A stretch of 64,000 bases of DNA, taken from NCBI GenBank assembly GCA_902461815.1, contig CABPZE010000006.1:34715-98714 (forward strand), in the 5' to 3' direction. Each line of letters begins with the position of its first letter. Within the stretch, counting starts at the first letter, position 1. The stretch comes from CAG-390 sp003523225. Its GTDB lineage: Bacteria; Bacillota; Clostridia; Oscillospirales; CAG-272. The notes beneath the pieces are model-generated. The model saw only the letters and a list, made by a program, of their open reading frames with translations. It did not search any database and was not told where the DNA came from. The position numbers were made by a program, and so were the translations under genes. This document shows, in pieces, positions 25,511 to 33,941 of the stretch.

Positions 25511-26230
25511 TCAGTCATTGCCGGATATATCCCGTATTATTTTTCCCGCCATTATATATCCCGCCACCGGTGGAACAAAGGAGACGCTGCCGGGCGGGAT
25601 CCTGCCGCGTTCGCCCTCGGGCGCAGGTGTGAGGGCATACGGGTGCGCTTCTTCGCGTGAGTAGACCACGGGGAGCTTTTTTATTCCGCGCGCGCGCAGC
25701 TCTCGGCGCATGACCCGCGCCAGCGGGCATACCGACGTCGAATAGATGTCGGCAAGCTCGAAAAGCTCCGGGTGGAGCTTGTTTCCTGCGCCCATGGCGG
25801 ATATTACCGGAACGCCTGCCGCGTCCGCACGAACGATTATATCAAGCTTTGCCGAAACCGTGTCGATGCAGTCGGCGACGTAGTCAAATTCCGAAAAGTC
25901 GATGCCGAGTTTTTCGGCGTCGCCGGGGAGATAAAAGGCGTTTACGGTGCGAACGCGACAGTCGGGATTTATGAGCTTTGCCCTTGCCGCCGCCGCTTCG
26001 GTCTTTGGTGTTCCTATGTTGTCTGCCAGCGCAATTATCTGACGGTTCAGATTTGACGGCGCTACCTCGTCGCCGTCAATAAGAGTCAGAGCTCCGACTC
26101 CGGCGCGCAGCAGTGCTTCAAGCACCGCGCCTCCCACGCCGCCGAGTCCGAACAGCGCAACGTGTGATCTGCCAAGCTTTGAGGTTGCCTCGCTGCCGAG
26201 CAGATATTCGGTCCTTGTTGTATCAAGCAT
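25511..26230 (-). CDS. tcdA: tRNA threonylcarbamoyladenosine dehydratase (ThiF/MoeB/HesA family)
   Basis: A 239-residue E1-like ATP-dependent enzyme. The start is placed at 26230, where GGAGG lies 5 bases upstream; the longer frame would run into the promoter. The N-terminal Rossmann motif GLGGVGGAVLEALLRAGVG and the LIDGDEVAPSNLNRQ segment identify the superfamily, and the short length plus SVCPLARVMRRELRARGI match TcdA (CsdL/YgdL), which cyclises t6A37 to ct6A in tRNA. No C-terminal rhodanese is attached. Own promoter at 26260-26288; convergent with the acyltransferase. Confidence 0.85.
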   Translation of the reverse strand: MLDTTRTEYLLGSEATSKLGRSHVALFGLGGVGGAVLEALLRAGVGALTLIDGDEVAPSNLNRQIIALADNIGTPKTEAAAARAKLINPDCRVRTVNAFYLPGDAEKLGIDFSEFDYVADCIDTVSAKLDIIVRADAAGVPVISAMGAGNKLHPELFELADIYSTSVCPLARVMRRELRARGIKKLPVVYSREEAHPYALTPAPEGERGRIPPGSVSFVPPVAGYIMAGKIIRDISGND

Positions 26231-26259
26231 AGCCGCCTCCGGAGAATCATGATCAATAC

Positions 26260-26288
26260 ATGATACCACAAAACGGCGTTTTTTTCAA
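26260..26288 (-). promoter_or_regulatory. Sigma-A promoter of tcdA with extended -10
   Basis: Minus strand: TTGAAA (26288-26283), 17-base spacer, TATCAT (26265-26260) preceded by TGG (extended -10). It explains the choice of the downstream ATG at 26230. Confidence 0.75.
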
Positions 26289-26379
26289 CCGTCAGAGGCA
26301 AAAGAATCGGCAAATATTCCTCACGGTGCGCTATTAAGATAATTTGTGCGATCCGGGCGGCAAAAATATGCAAAAATCT

Positions 26380-26408
26380 TTGACAAAACGTCGGGTTTGC
26401 GGTATACT
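26380..26408 (+). promoter_or_regulatory. Sigma-A promoter of the NUDIX-MFS-GDPD operon
   Basis: TTGACA at 26380-26385, 17-base spacer, TATACT at 26403-26408. Transcription starts after the first ATG-like codons of the long open frame, so translation must begin downstream of about 26415. Confidence 0.85.
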
Positions 26409-26463
26409 TAAACATAGAATAAATTTGAGGGTATCTTTTCGGTTACGAAAGGGGGCTTTGAGC

Positions 26464-27036
26464 TTGAACGAAAATGAAATGACCGAGCTGCGGCTGTCCG
26501 GAGAGCGGATATTCAGCGGCAGGATAATCGGAGTTGAGCGCGACAGGGTACGCCTGCCGGACGGCGGAGAGTCGGTGCGAGAGGTGGTAAGACACCCCGG
26601 CGCGGTATGCGTTGTTCCACTCACCGACAGCGGAGAGGTTTTGCTTGTAAGGCAATACAGATACCCCGAGGGTAGGGTGTTTACCGAAATTCCCGCCGGC
26701 AAGCTGGAAAAGGATGAGCACGGCGCGGACTGTTTTGCCGATGCGGCGCGGCGCGAGCTGAAGGAGGAGACGGGCGCGGAGTGCGGCAGGCTTACCTTTA
26801 TCGGAGACTTTTATTCGTCTCCTGCGGTTTTTGACGAAGTGATCCATATGTATCTTGCCGAGGAGCTGAATATGGGCGAGGCGTCACCCGACGAGGATGA
26901 GTTTTTGAATCTTTTAAGTATCCCGCTTGATGAGCTTTGCGACATGATTGCGCGCGGCGATATTGCCGACGGCAAAACTCAGGCTGCGGTACTCAAGGTA
27001 AAATACATTATTGATAAAAGGAGCAAATGCCAATGA
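26464..27036 (+). CDS. nudF: NUDIX hydrolase, ADP-ribose pyrophosphatase type
   Basis: A 190-residue cytoplasmic enzyme. The start is taken as TTG at 26464, 8 bases after AAAGGGGG; an ATG at 26479 is the alternative, and anything earlier lies in or before the promoter. The Nudix box is complete: ARRELKEETGAE with the metal-binding REUXEE core after the PAGKLEKDE segment. ADP-ribose pyrophosphatases hydrolyse ADP-ribose to AMP and ribose-5-phosphate. The stop overlaps the MFS start (ATGA), so the gene is the first of an operon. Confidence 0.88.
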   Translation: MNENEMTELRLSGERIFSGRIIGVERDRVRLPDGGESVREVVRHPGAVCVVPLTDSGEVLLVRQYRYPEGRVFTEIPAGKLEKDEHGADCFADAARRELKEETGAECGRLTFIGDFYSSPAVFDEVIHMYLAEELNMGEASPDEDEFLNLLSIPLDELCDMIARGDIADGKTQAAVLKVKYIIDKRSKCQ

Positions 27037-28586
27037 AGCTGAATGTTAAACGTACCCTGTGCGTGGGTTTTGCCTTCTTTCTCATCTGTACCTTCTGGCA
27101 GGCGTATGACACGATCATTCCGAAGATACTTACCGACCGCTTCGGAATGTCACAGGCGGTGTCAGGATTTATTATGGCGCTGGATAACATTCTTGCGCTG
27201 TTCATGCTGCCGCTGTTCGGCGTGCTTTCCGACAAATGCCGTTCCCGGATGGGAAGGCGCACACCGTTTATTCTGTTCGGTACTCTGGCGGCAGTCGCCG
27301 CTCTTATAGGTCTGTCCTTTGTGTCCGGCATTCAGCTTGAAAGGCTCGGAGATGTTACCGACCTTGATTCACCTGATGCAAGATATCTTGTTTACGACAG
27401 CTGCGGCGAGCGCGAGCTTGTCTCGCCCGACGGAGAGACCTTTCGGCTGTCCGAACTGTATACCCGTGAGGAATTTGCGGAGATCCCCAGCGTTGACCCC
27501 GAAACCGGAAAGGCAACGGATGAGTACACCTCATATGTTGTTCCGGCGCGTCAGTCGTACATAAAAAGGGAGATAACCTCCGCAGGTCCGGGTGTGCTGG
27601 CGGCATTCATTGCTATACTTCTGTTGCTTCTCGTATCAATGGCGACCTTCCGGACGCCCGCCGTGGCGCTTATGCCGGACGTTACGCCTAAGCCGCTGCG
27701 CTCAAAGGGCAACGCGGTCATCAATCTGATGGGAACGATAGGCGGCAGTCTGGTGCTGGGGCTTGGAATGGTGCTCCATACAGGAAGCACAGCCAATACC
27801 TTTATGAGCTACACCGCGTATTTCTTCATTGTAGGCGGTATAATGCTTGTCTGCCTTGGTATCTTCATGCTTACGGTGAACGAGCCGCGTCTGGTGAAGA
27901 AGATGGAGGAGGAGAGCCGGCTGATGGACATCGACGAGAGCGACGGCACCGGGGAGGAGAAGTCCTCCGGCGGAGCGGGAAGGCTCTCGCGCGGGGAGAT
28001 GACATCGCTGATACTCATACTTGCCTCGGTGGTCTTCTGGTTCTTCGGGTACAACGCTGTAACAAGCAAATATTCGGTGTATGCCGGAAATGTACTTAAC
28101 CTTGACTACAACAGCACGCTTCTGATCGCAAATATTGCCGCTTTGATATCCTATATCCCCGTCGGCGCGATATCTTCAAAATTCGGGCGCAAAAAGACGA
28201 TAATTGCGGGCGTTATCATGCTCGGCACTGCTTTCACCGTCGCGGCGTTTCTTGACAACGGGACACCGCTTCCTGTCATGATGGTCATCTTTGCGCTTGC
28301 AGGAATCGGTTGGGCTACGATAAACGTCAACAGCTTTCCGATGGTTGTCGAGCTTGCGCGCGGTGGGAACGTGGGTAAATACACCGGCTTTTACTACACA
28401 GCCAGTATGGCGGCTCAGACTCTGACCCCTGTGGTTTCGGGCTTTCTGATGGATAAGCTGGGAATGAAGGTGCTTTTCCCGTATGCCGCGGTATTTGTGG
28501 CGCTGGCGCTTGTGACCATGACATTTGTGCGTCACGGGGACTCAAAGCCTGAAAAAAAGAGCGCGATCGAAGCGCTCGGAGAATAA
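27033..28586 (+). CDS. MFS transporter, SLC45/sugar-like, with extracellular insertion
   Basis: A 517-residue membrane transporter with about 12 membrane spans. The start at 27033 overlaps the NUDIX stop (ATGA) and has GGAG 9 bases upstream. Cytoplasmic loop 2-3 carries LSDKCRSRMGRRTPFI, and FRTPAVALMPDVTPKP resembles the SLC45-type disaccharide carriers. Two insertions stand out: about 80 mostly hydrophilic residues between spans 3 and 4 (about 97-180), likely outside the cell, and an acidic central loop (MEEESRLMDIDESDG). Substrate is unknown; a sugar is the best guess. Confidence 0.82.
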   Translation: MKLNVKRTLCVGFAFFLICTFWQAYDTIIPKILTDRFGMSQAVSGFIMALDNILALFMLPLFGVLSDKCRSRMGRRTPFILFGTLAAVAALIGLSFVSGIQLERLGDVTDLDSPDARYLVYDSCGERELVSPDGETFRLSELYTREEFAEIPSVDPETGKATDEYTSYVVPARQSYIKREITSAGPGVLAAFIAILLLLLVSMATFRTPAVALMPDVTPKPLRSKGNAVINLMGTIGGSLVLGLGMVLHTGSTANTFMSYTAYFFIVGGIMLVCLGIFMLTVNEPRLVKKMEEESRLMDIDESDGTGEEKSSGGAGRLSRGEMTSLILILASVVFWFFGYNAVTSKYSVYAGNVLNLDYNSTLLIANIAALISYIPVGAISSKFGRKKTIIAGVIMLGTAFTVAAFLDNGTPLPVMMVIFALAGIGWATINVNSFPMVVELARGGNVGKYTGFYYTASMAAQTLTPVVSGFLMDKLGMKVLFPYAAVFVALALVTMTFVRHGDSKPEKKSAIEALGE

Positions 28587-28598
28587 TTGCGGGGTAAA

Positions 28599-29426
28599 AT
28601 GGCAGTTTTATATATTTTGTTGGTGCTGATAGTCCTTGCGGGACTTTATATTCTGGCTGTAATGCCGCGGCGCGAGTCAAAAACCTCGCTTGAGCCGCTC
28701 AAGACCGATTACGCTCACCGCGGGTTGTTTGACGCGGATATTTCCGAAAACACCATGCCCGCCTTTATGGCGGCGTCCCGCGCCGGGTACGGCATCGAGC
28801 TTGATATTCAGCTTTCCGCCGACGGCGAGGTAGTGGTTTTTCATGACGATACCCTTGAGAGGCTTTGCGGTCGCCCGGAAAAGGTGAGCGATCTGACCGC
28901 CGCCGAGCTCAGCTGGGTCGGGATCACGGGAAGCTGTGACCGCATACCGCTTTTTGAGGATGTGCTTGCGCGCGTGGACAAAGACACTCCACTGCTTATT
29001 GAGCTTAAGGGGTACGATGTGTCGCTTTGCGAAAAGGCGGCGGCAATGCTTGACGACTATGACGGGTATTACTGCATTGAATCCTTCAATCCGCTGCTTC
29101 TTAACTGGTTCCGCAAAAACCGTCCGAGATGCGTTCGCGGTCAGCTTACCGCAAATCTGCTGCGTATCAATAAAAAAGGGAACTTCTTTGTCAACCTGAT
29201 AGCGACTCCGATGCTGCTTAACTTCCTTTCGCGCCCTGATTTTATTGCCAGCGATATTGCGTGGCAGAACAGTCTTCCGGTGAAGATATGCACAAAAATG
29301 TTCGGCGCGCCGCTGTTCCTCTGGACGGTGGATACCCCGGAGAAATACTCCGCCGCCGTGGGCACTGCCGACGCGGTGATCTTTCAGGATATAAAGCCTG
29401 ATCCGAGGCAGAAAAAGTCAAAGTAA
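28599..29426 (+). CDS. Glycerophosphodiester phosphodiesterase with N-terminal membrane anchor
   Basis: A 275-residue protein: one membrane span (about 2-21), then a TIM-barrel GDPD domain. Motifs are HRGLFDADISENTMPAF (catalytic His with the ENT metal ligand), GIELDIQLSADGEVVVFHDD (Glu, Asp and second His) and LIELKGYD (Glu). It hydrolyses glycerophosphodiesters to glycerol-3-phosphate and an alcohol. It lies 12 bases after the MFS gene. A TTG at 28587 with GGAG 5 bases upstream is an equally possible start, adding four residues. Confidence 0.9.
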   Translation: MAVLYILLVLIVLAGLYILAVMPRRESKTSLEPLKTDYAHRGLFDADISENTMPAFMAASRAGYGIELDIQLSADGEVVVFHDDTLERLCGRPEKVSDLTAAELSWVGITGSCDRIPLFEDVLARVDKDTPLLIELKGYDVSLCEKAAAMLDDYDGYYCIESFNPLLLNWFRKNRPRCVRGQLTANLLRINKKGNFFVNLIATPMLLNFLSRPDFIASDIAWQNSLPVKICTKMFGAPLFLWTVDTPEKYSAAVGTADAVIFQDIKPDPRQKKSK

Positions 29427-29462
29427 TACAGGCGTGTCACTGTTATCTGACTAATAAAAACG

Positions 29463-29496
29463 TGTGACTGGCGCACATCTGTGCGCCAGCCACGTT
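29463..29496. terminator. Hairpin terminator between convergent genes
   Basis: A 9-bp perfect inner stem (29468-29476 with 29481-29489), extended by a flanking ACGTG/CACGT pairing, and followed by a T-containing stretch. It separates the GDPD gene from the convergent glutaminase-like gene. Confidence 0.6.
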
Positions 29497-29512
29497 TGTA
29501 TATAGTGTTGTT

Positions 29513-31408
29513 TTACTTTATCTGCATGATCCCCTTGTATTCAAGCAGTTTTATGAACAGTCCGCCCTGAACCGAGCGATGCTGGAACCCGCGCTGCATG
29601 GAGGTAATGGTATTGTACCAGTCGGTCATGGGTACGCGGGAGGGGGAGAGGTGATAGGCGAGCCAAAGCGGTTCAATGAAGCGCTCGAAGGTCGGGCGGT
29701 CGGGGGCAAGAGTTGCCGTCCAGACCAGCCAGTCGGATTTGGTGTAGGTCGCGCGGTTGTCAAGCGGCATGCCGTATGGGTTGAAGCGCTTGAAGTTTTC
29801 GGCGATCTCGCTTACCCAGACGCAGGGCGGGAATATCTGAGTGCCGAACAGCTTGTCCCAGACTGCATTGTATTTCATGCTGAAGGTTCCGGGGCGGTCG
29901 AAAGCGAGCCGGAAGCTGCCGTCGCTGTTTGCGGCGTTCTTTACCCACTGCGCGGCGATCTGACGGGCGTTTGCGTCGTATTTTTCCTCAAGCTCTCGGT
30001 TGCCGAGCATACGGTGGATTATGGATAACCCCTCAAGTCCGCTTATCGCCTTGAGAGAGAGGTTGCAGTTGTGTGCCAGATGTCCGGCAAAGTCGTCGGT
30101 GCAGAGCTGATTGGCGGGGTCTGCCCCGTATTTTATCAGATATTCCGCCCACATATTAAGCGTGTCGATATGCTTGGCTGCAAAATCCGCGTTGCCGAGT
30201 GTCAAAGACGCGGCAGCCGCCATAACCAGCATATTTCCGCATTCCTCAACCGGCATTTGTTTTTCTATGCGATTTCCGCCGTAGACCTGACCGTTTACCA
30301 GCGGGAACTGCCCCACGTCGTGGGGTGCAAAGTCGTACTGCCACTCCGCTGAGGCGGCATATCTGAAGATAGGGCGCATCATTCCGAGCACAAGCTCCGG
30401 ATTGTAGATCAGGAAAGCGGGGATCGAGGGATAGCTTACGTCCACAGTTGCCGCGCAGCCGTTGGAGAAGCATTCCTTTGATATGAAAATTATATCGTCC
30501 TCCTCGGTCACGGCGGCTTTGTGCGCGGCTATTACCTGACGCCACGCGAGCGAGAGAAGATCGGCGTATTTTTCGCCTCCCGCCGCCTCTGCATCGGCGC
30601 GCAGACGGGCGGAAAAGTCCTTTGCCTTTTTGCACAGAGTTTCGTATTCGGCGGCGGCGTCGCGGAGAGCCGAAAGAATGCTTTCGCCGTGGCAGTTCCA
30701 GCATGATCTCAGATGCTTTCCGAAATATTCTATGCTTTCTATATCGTCATAAGCAAAAAGGATCAGTGCGCGCTCGCCGGAGCGTACCTCTTTTTCAAGC
30801 CGGGCGTATTTCATTCCGTCATCGCTGTCCTCATCAAAGGAGAGCTCGGCTTTTCCTGCCGACGCGAGATAAAAATATCCCCAGTCGATGCGGATGTTGT
30901 CGCCGCTGCGCCAGAGCGGCTTTTGCTCGGTGTTGCCCATCTTTACGGCGCATCCGCCGTCAAAGGCGACCACCTCACCGGCGGCGCAGCCCTCGCCCTT
31001 AAGGTTGAGGCACAGCTCCTCGGAGGCGGATATCTTTATCAGCGCGGGAGAGCCGTCAGATGTCGTGCATCTGATCTCAAGATAGGATACCGGGCGGGTC
31101 ATTACCCTGAGGTCATCCGGAAGCAGTGGGGTCATAAATGTCGCTTCAAGCGTCAGCGCATTATTTTTGAAGGTATAGCGGCTGAAAAGCGCATCCACAT
31201 CAAGGGCGGTCTGCGGTATTGTCTCTTTTCCTTTGGCTTCGCCCATAAAGACGTATTCGGTGCCGTTTACCGTAACACTGCCTTCTATCGTGTTCGGCGA
31301 GCCGGTCCAGTGGCGCAGTGAGGTGTCGTTAAGACGGTCGGATACCGACCAGACCGAAAAATAAGGGTCAACGGTTATAAGCGGCGTTGCCGGAGGTCTT
31401 AATCTCAT
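29513..31408 (-). CDS. Glutaminase-A-like protein (DUF4965/DUF1793 family)
   Basis: A 631-residue protein. The start is at 31408, with AAAGG 7 bases upstream; an open frame to 31531 runs through the promoter and is not used. The order fits the fungal GtaA/bacterial glutaminase family: N-terminal domain PPATPLITVDPYFSVWS and RHWTGSPNTIEG, middle domain, and a C-terminal six-hairpin domain (SYPSIPAFLIYNPELVLGMM, FAGHLAHNCNLSLKAI, and WTATLAPDRPTFERFIEPLW). No signal peptide is seen in this start, so it would be cytoplasmic, in contrast to secreted fungal relatives. Own promoter at 31503-31531. Confidence 0.85.
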   Translation of the reverse strand: MRLRPPATPLITVDPYFSVWSVSDRLNDTSLRHWTGSPNTIEGSVTVNGTEYVFMGEAKGKETIPQTALDVDALFSRYTFKNNALTLEATFMTPLLPDDLRVMTRPVSYLEIRCTTSDGSPALIKISASEELCLNLKGEGCAAGEVVAFDGGCAVKMGNTEQKPLWRSGDNIRIDWGYFYLASAGKAELSFDEDSDDGMKYARLEKEVRSGERALILFAYDDIESIEYFGKHLRSCWNCHGESILSALRDAAAEYETLCKKAKDFSARLRADAEAAGGEKYADLLSLAWRQVIAAHKAAVTEEDDIIFISKECFSNGCAATVDVSYPSIPAFLIYNPELVLGMMRPIFRYAASAEWQYDFAPHDVGQFPLVNGQVYGGNRIEKQMPVEECGNMLVMAAAASLTLGNADFAAKHIDTLNMWAEYLIKYGADPANQLCTDDFAGHLAHNCNLSLKAISGLEGLSIIHRMLGNRELEEKYDANARQIAAQWVKNAANSDGSFRLAFDRPGTFSMKYNAVWDKLFGTQIFPPCVWVSEIAENFKRFNPYGMPLDNRATYTKSDWLVWTATLAPDRPTFERFIEPLWLAYHLSPSRVPMTDWYNTITSMQRGFQHRSVQGGLFIKLLEYKGIMQIK

Positions 31409-31502
31409 TTTTTGTGCCTTTCTTTTATCTGTTCTTTTTTGAAATGCGGAATTTTGACCGTAAACAAAGCCGACGGCGGAAATTCCGCAGCAGGATGATA
31501 AA

Positions 31503-31531
31503 ATTATACCAAACCCCCACTTAGCCGTCAA
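31503..31531 (-). promoter_or_regulatory. Sigma-A promoter of the glutaminase-like gene
   Basis: Minus strand: TTGACG (31531-31526), 17-base spacer, TATAAT (31508-31503). It lies about 95 bases before the start at 31408. Confidence 0.8.
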
Positions 31532-31560
31532 TAGTTTTATCAGAATTAATTTTCTTTATT

Positions 31561-31589
31561 TTCACACCGCCGACACGTGCGGGTATTAT
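31561..31589 (+). promoter_or_regulatory. Promoter-like boxes before the phosphodiester glycosidase gene
   Basis: TTCACA at 31561-31566, 17-base spacer, TATTAT at 31584-31589. Both boxes differ by one or two bases from consensus; the coding start follows at 31637. Confidence 0.5.
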
Positions 31590-31636
31590 TCTTGATATGC
31601 AATACTCAGAAAAAATCGGATGCCGGAGGATGCCAA

Positions 31637-32571
31637 ATGAGCGTTGACAACAAGAAAAAAAGCAAAGCCGTGGGGATATATGCGGCAGTGTACGGCGCAC
31701 TGCTTGCGCTTTTTACGCTTTATGTGATGCTTGATACCTTTGTGATAGAGCGGGAATATGAAGTGGTAGGTAAGCCGGAAATAAGCACCGTTTCCGTTGC
31801 AGGAAACGAAAATAATGAAAAAAACAATATTGAGGAAACCGCCGCGGACGCTGAGAATGTGACAGGTGCGGCATCCGTGACGCTCAGTACCTTCCGCGAA
31901 AAAACACAACGGTTTATGTGGCTGATATTGTTCTTGACGATGTCGGGCAGCTGATGAGTGCCTTTGCAAACGGAGTTTACGGCAGAAATATTACCGCGAC
32001 TACCTCATCGATGGCGCGCAGTGTCGGCGCTCTGATCGCCATAAACGGGGATTACTACGGTGCTCAGACCTCCGGTTATGTCATACGCAACGGTGTGCTT
32101 TACCGCAGTCAGATGAGAAAAGCCACGCAGGAGGATCTTGTTATTTATTCGGACGGAACATTTGAAATAATAAAGGAAGGGGAGATCACTGCGGAGGCGC
32201 TGGTTGCAAACGGTGCGTGGCAGTTGTTTTGCTTCGGTCCTGCTCTTATCGACGGCGGAGAGATAACGGTAAGCGCCGGGGACGAGGTCGGAAAGGCGAT
32301 GGCGGACAATCCGCGCACCGCCATAGGTATGATATCACCGCTTCATTATGTTATGGTGGTTTCCGACGGGCGCACGACCGAAAGTCCGGGGCTGACCCTT
32401 TATGAGCTTGCCTGCTTTATGAAGGAGCTTGGCGTTGTGACGGCATATAACCTTGACGGCGGAGGCTCCTCGACCATGTATTATGACGGCAGTGTGGTGA
32501 ATAATCCAACGACCAACGGTAAAAAGATCAGCGAAAGAGAGGTGAGCGACATTGTATATATCGGAGGATAA
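31637..32571 (+). pseudogene. Phosphodiester glycosidase (NAGPA-like) gene with a frameshift
   Basis: Two adjacent frames make one gene. The first (from ATG 31637, GGAGG 7 bases upstream) gives a membrane anchor (IYAAVYGALLALFTLYVML) and a stalk, then derails to a stop at 31954. The second (from about 31906 to 32571) gives the whole NAGPA/DUF2233 domain: AINGDYYGAQTSGYVIRNGV, NPRTAIGM and the NLDGGGSSTM signature. The frames join correctly if one A is added to a run of six A at 31899-31904, restoring a natural NTTVYVAD-like strand. It is either a sequencing error, a real mutation or slippage. The family removes or hydrolyses sugar phosphodiester links on envelope glycans. Confidence 0.85.
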
Positions 32572-32968
32572 GAAAAAAACGATGCGGTGCGGGTGGATAT
32601 ACCTTGGCGTTGCGGCTTTCGCACTGCTGTTCGGCACGGTGTACGAGCAGTTTTCACACGGCGTATTTTCGTGGCATATGGCGTTTTTGTTTGTCTTCCC
32701 GCTGATAGGCGGCGCGCTGCCGTATATGATCGCCGCCATCCTTCGCTGTGCACCTGCGCCGGGAAGTCTCAGCGCGTGTCTTTGGAATTCGGGAATTGCG
32801 GCGCTGACCGTCGGCAGCTGCGTTCAGGGCGTGCTTGAAATATACGGGACGACTTCTCCGTATCTGCCTCTGTTTTATGTTGCGGGCGGCGTGTTCTGTG
32901 CTTTGGGCGCGGCGGCATATATCAGGGATATCCGCACCTGCCGAAAGCGGATAAACGACGAAATATAA
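32552..32968 (+). CDS. Small four-span membrane protein
   Basis: A 138-residue polytopic membrane protein with four hydrophobic segments (about 13-32, 40-62, 73-95, 105-125) and a basic C-terminus (RDIRTCRKR). The start is TTG at 32552, with GAGG 9 bases upstream, overlapping the previous gene by 20 bases; the alternative ATG at 32582 has GGAGG at an over-long 14-base distance. I do not recognise the family. It probably shares a transcript with the phosphodiester glycosidase gene. A strong terminator follows. Confidence 0.7.
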   Translation: MYISEDKKKTMRCGWIYLGVAAFALLFGTVYEQFSHGVFSWHMAFLFVFPLIGGALPYMIAAILRCAPAPGSLSACLWNSGIAALTVGSCVQGVLEIYGTTSPYLPLFYVAGGVFCALGAAAYIRDIRTCRKRINDEI

Positions 32969-32970
32969 TA

Positions 32971-33017
32971 TGACCTGCGGTCGGCGCACTTAAGCTACGA
33001 CCGCAGGTCATTTTTTT
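32971..33017 (+). terminator. Rho-independent terminator
   Basis: A 13-bp perfect stem (32971-32983 with 32998-33010, TGACCTGCGGTCG) with a 14-base loop and seven T residues at 33011-33017. It lies between the small membrane protein gene and the convergent sufB. Confidence 0.92.
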
Positions 33018-33023
33018 GAATTT

Positions 33024-33941
33024 TTATGCCAGAAAGCCTGCGACGATCTGCTCCTCGGCTTCCTTTTCGGAAAGCCCGAGCGTCATCAGCTTGATAAGCT
33101 GTTCGCCTGCGATCTTGCCTATCGCCGCCTCATGGATGAGCGAGGCGTCAATATTGTTTGCCGCCAGCTGAGGACTTGCCAGCACCCTGCCGTTGTCCAT
33201 TATGATCGCGTCGCACTCGGTGTGACCGGTGCAGGCGGCATTTCCGTTTATAAGGCTTACAAATTCCTGACGGCTCTCATCCTTTGCCACACTGCGGGAA
33301 ACCACGTCCGCCGAGCAGCCCGCGCCGTTCATATCGACCGAAAAGTCTGTCTTTGCGTTCTGCACCCCGGTCGTCATTATCTTTTCACGTATGACCAGTT
33401 TTGCGTCTGCCGCAAGGTCGGCTGTGGTGCGGCGCAAGGTGTCGTCAATGCCGGATATCTGCGTGGTCTCCATTTCCATGAAGCCGCCCTCGGCAATGTG
33501 AACGACAGTGGTGGGGTTCATTAGCCTCTTTCCGCTTCCGCTGCCCTCGCCGTAATGCTTTTCGACATATTTTACGTGCGCGCCGCGTGCAACATAGAAG
33601 GTATGGATACCGTCGTGCTGAGATGTTCCGCAGCCGCCGTTGTGGATGCCGCATCCGGCAATTATCACAACGTCGCAGTTCTCTCCGATATAAAAATCGT
33701 TGTACACCATATCGCGCAGACCCGACTGACTGAGTATTACCGGAATGTGTACGCTTTCGCCGACCGTGCCGGGCTTTATTATGATGTCGATCCCCGGCTT
33801 GTCGGATTTGGTCACGATGTCAATGTTTGCGGTCGTGCTGCGCCCGCCGAGCTTTCCGTTCTCTCGGATATTGTACGCTCCCACAGGGAGCGCGTCAAGG
33901 TCTGCTACCTCGTGCAGAAGTCTTTTTTCAATTGCATCCAC
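33024..33941 (-). CDS. sufB: Fe-S cluster assembly scaffold, short SufB/SufD type
   Basis: A 305-residue cytoplasmic protein with the SufBD beta-helix: VVIIAGCGIHNGGCGTSQHDGIHTFYV and the C-terminal LASPQLAANNIDASLIHEAAIGKI with LMTLGLSEKEAEEQIVAGF. It acts with the SufC ATPase to assemble Fe-S clusters. The start is GTG at 33941 behind a very strong GGAGGGAGG site, overlapping sufC by 14 bases. It is much shorter than the 450-residue SufB of full systems, and no sufD, sufS or sufU is nearby, which fits the minimal two-gene SufCB type of anaerobes. Confidence 0.88.
   Translation of the reverse strand: MDAIEKRLLHEVADLDALPVGAYNIRENGKLGGRSTTANIDIVTKSDKPGIDIIIKPGTVGESVHIPVILSQSGLRDMVYNDFYIGENCDVVIIAGCGIHNGGCGTSQHDGIHTFYVARGAHVKYVEKHYGEGSGSGKRLMNPTTVVHIAEGGFMEMETTQISGIDDTLRRTTADLAADAKLVIREKIMTTGVQNAKTDFSVDMNGAGCSADVVSRSVAKDESRQEFVSLINGNAACTGHTECDAIIMDNGRVLASPQLAANNIDASLIHEAAIGKIAGEQLIKLMTLGLSEKEAEEQIVAGFLA

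Noticed and set aside
26344..26463. N-terminal extension of the NUDIX protein
   Set aside because: A consensus promoter (26380-26408) lies inside it, so this part cannot be translated from that transcript.
31409..31531. Upstream extension of the glutaminase-like gene, with a signal-peptide-like sequence
   Set aside because: Its start would be TTG, and the extension coincides with a perfect TTGACG-17-TATAAT promoter, while a good ribosome site exists at 31408.
31899..31904. Programmed -1 frameshift heptamer in the NAGPA gene
   Set aside because: AAAAAAC exists, but the reading phase (GAA AAA ACA) does not give the X XXY YYZ codon arrangement; indel or transcriptional slippage is simpler.
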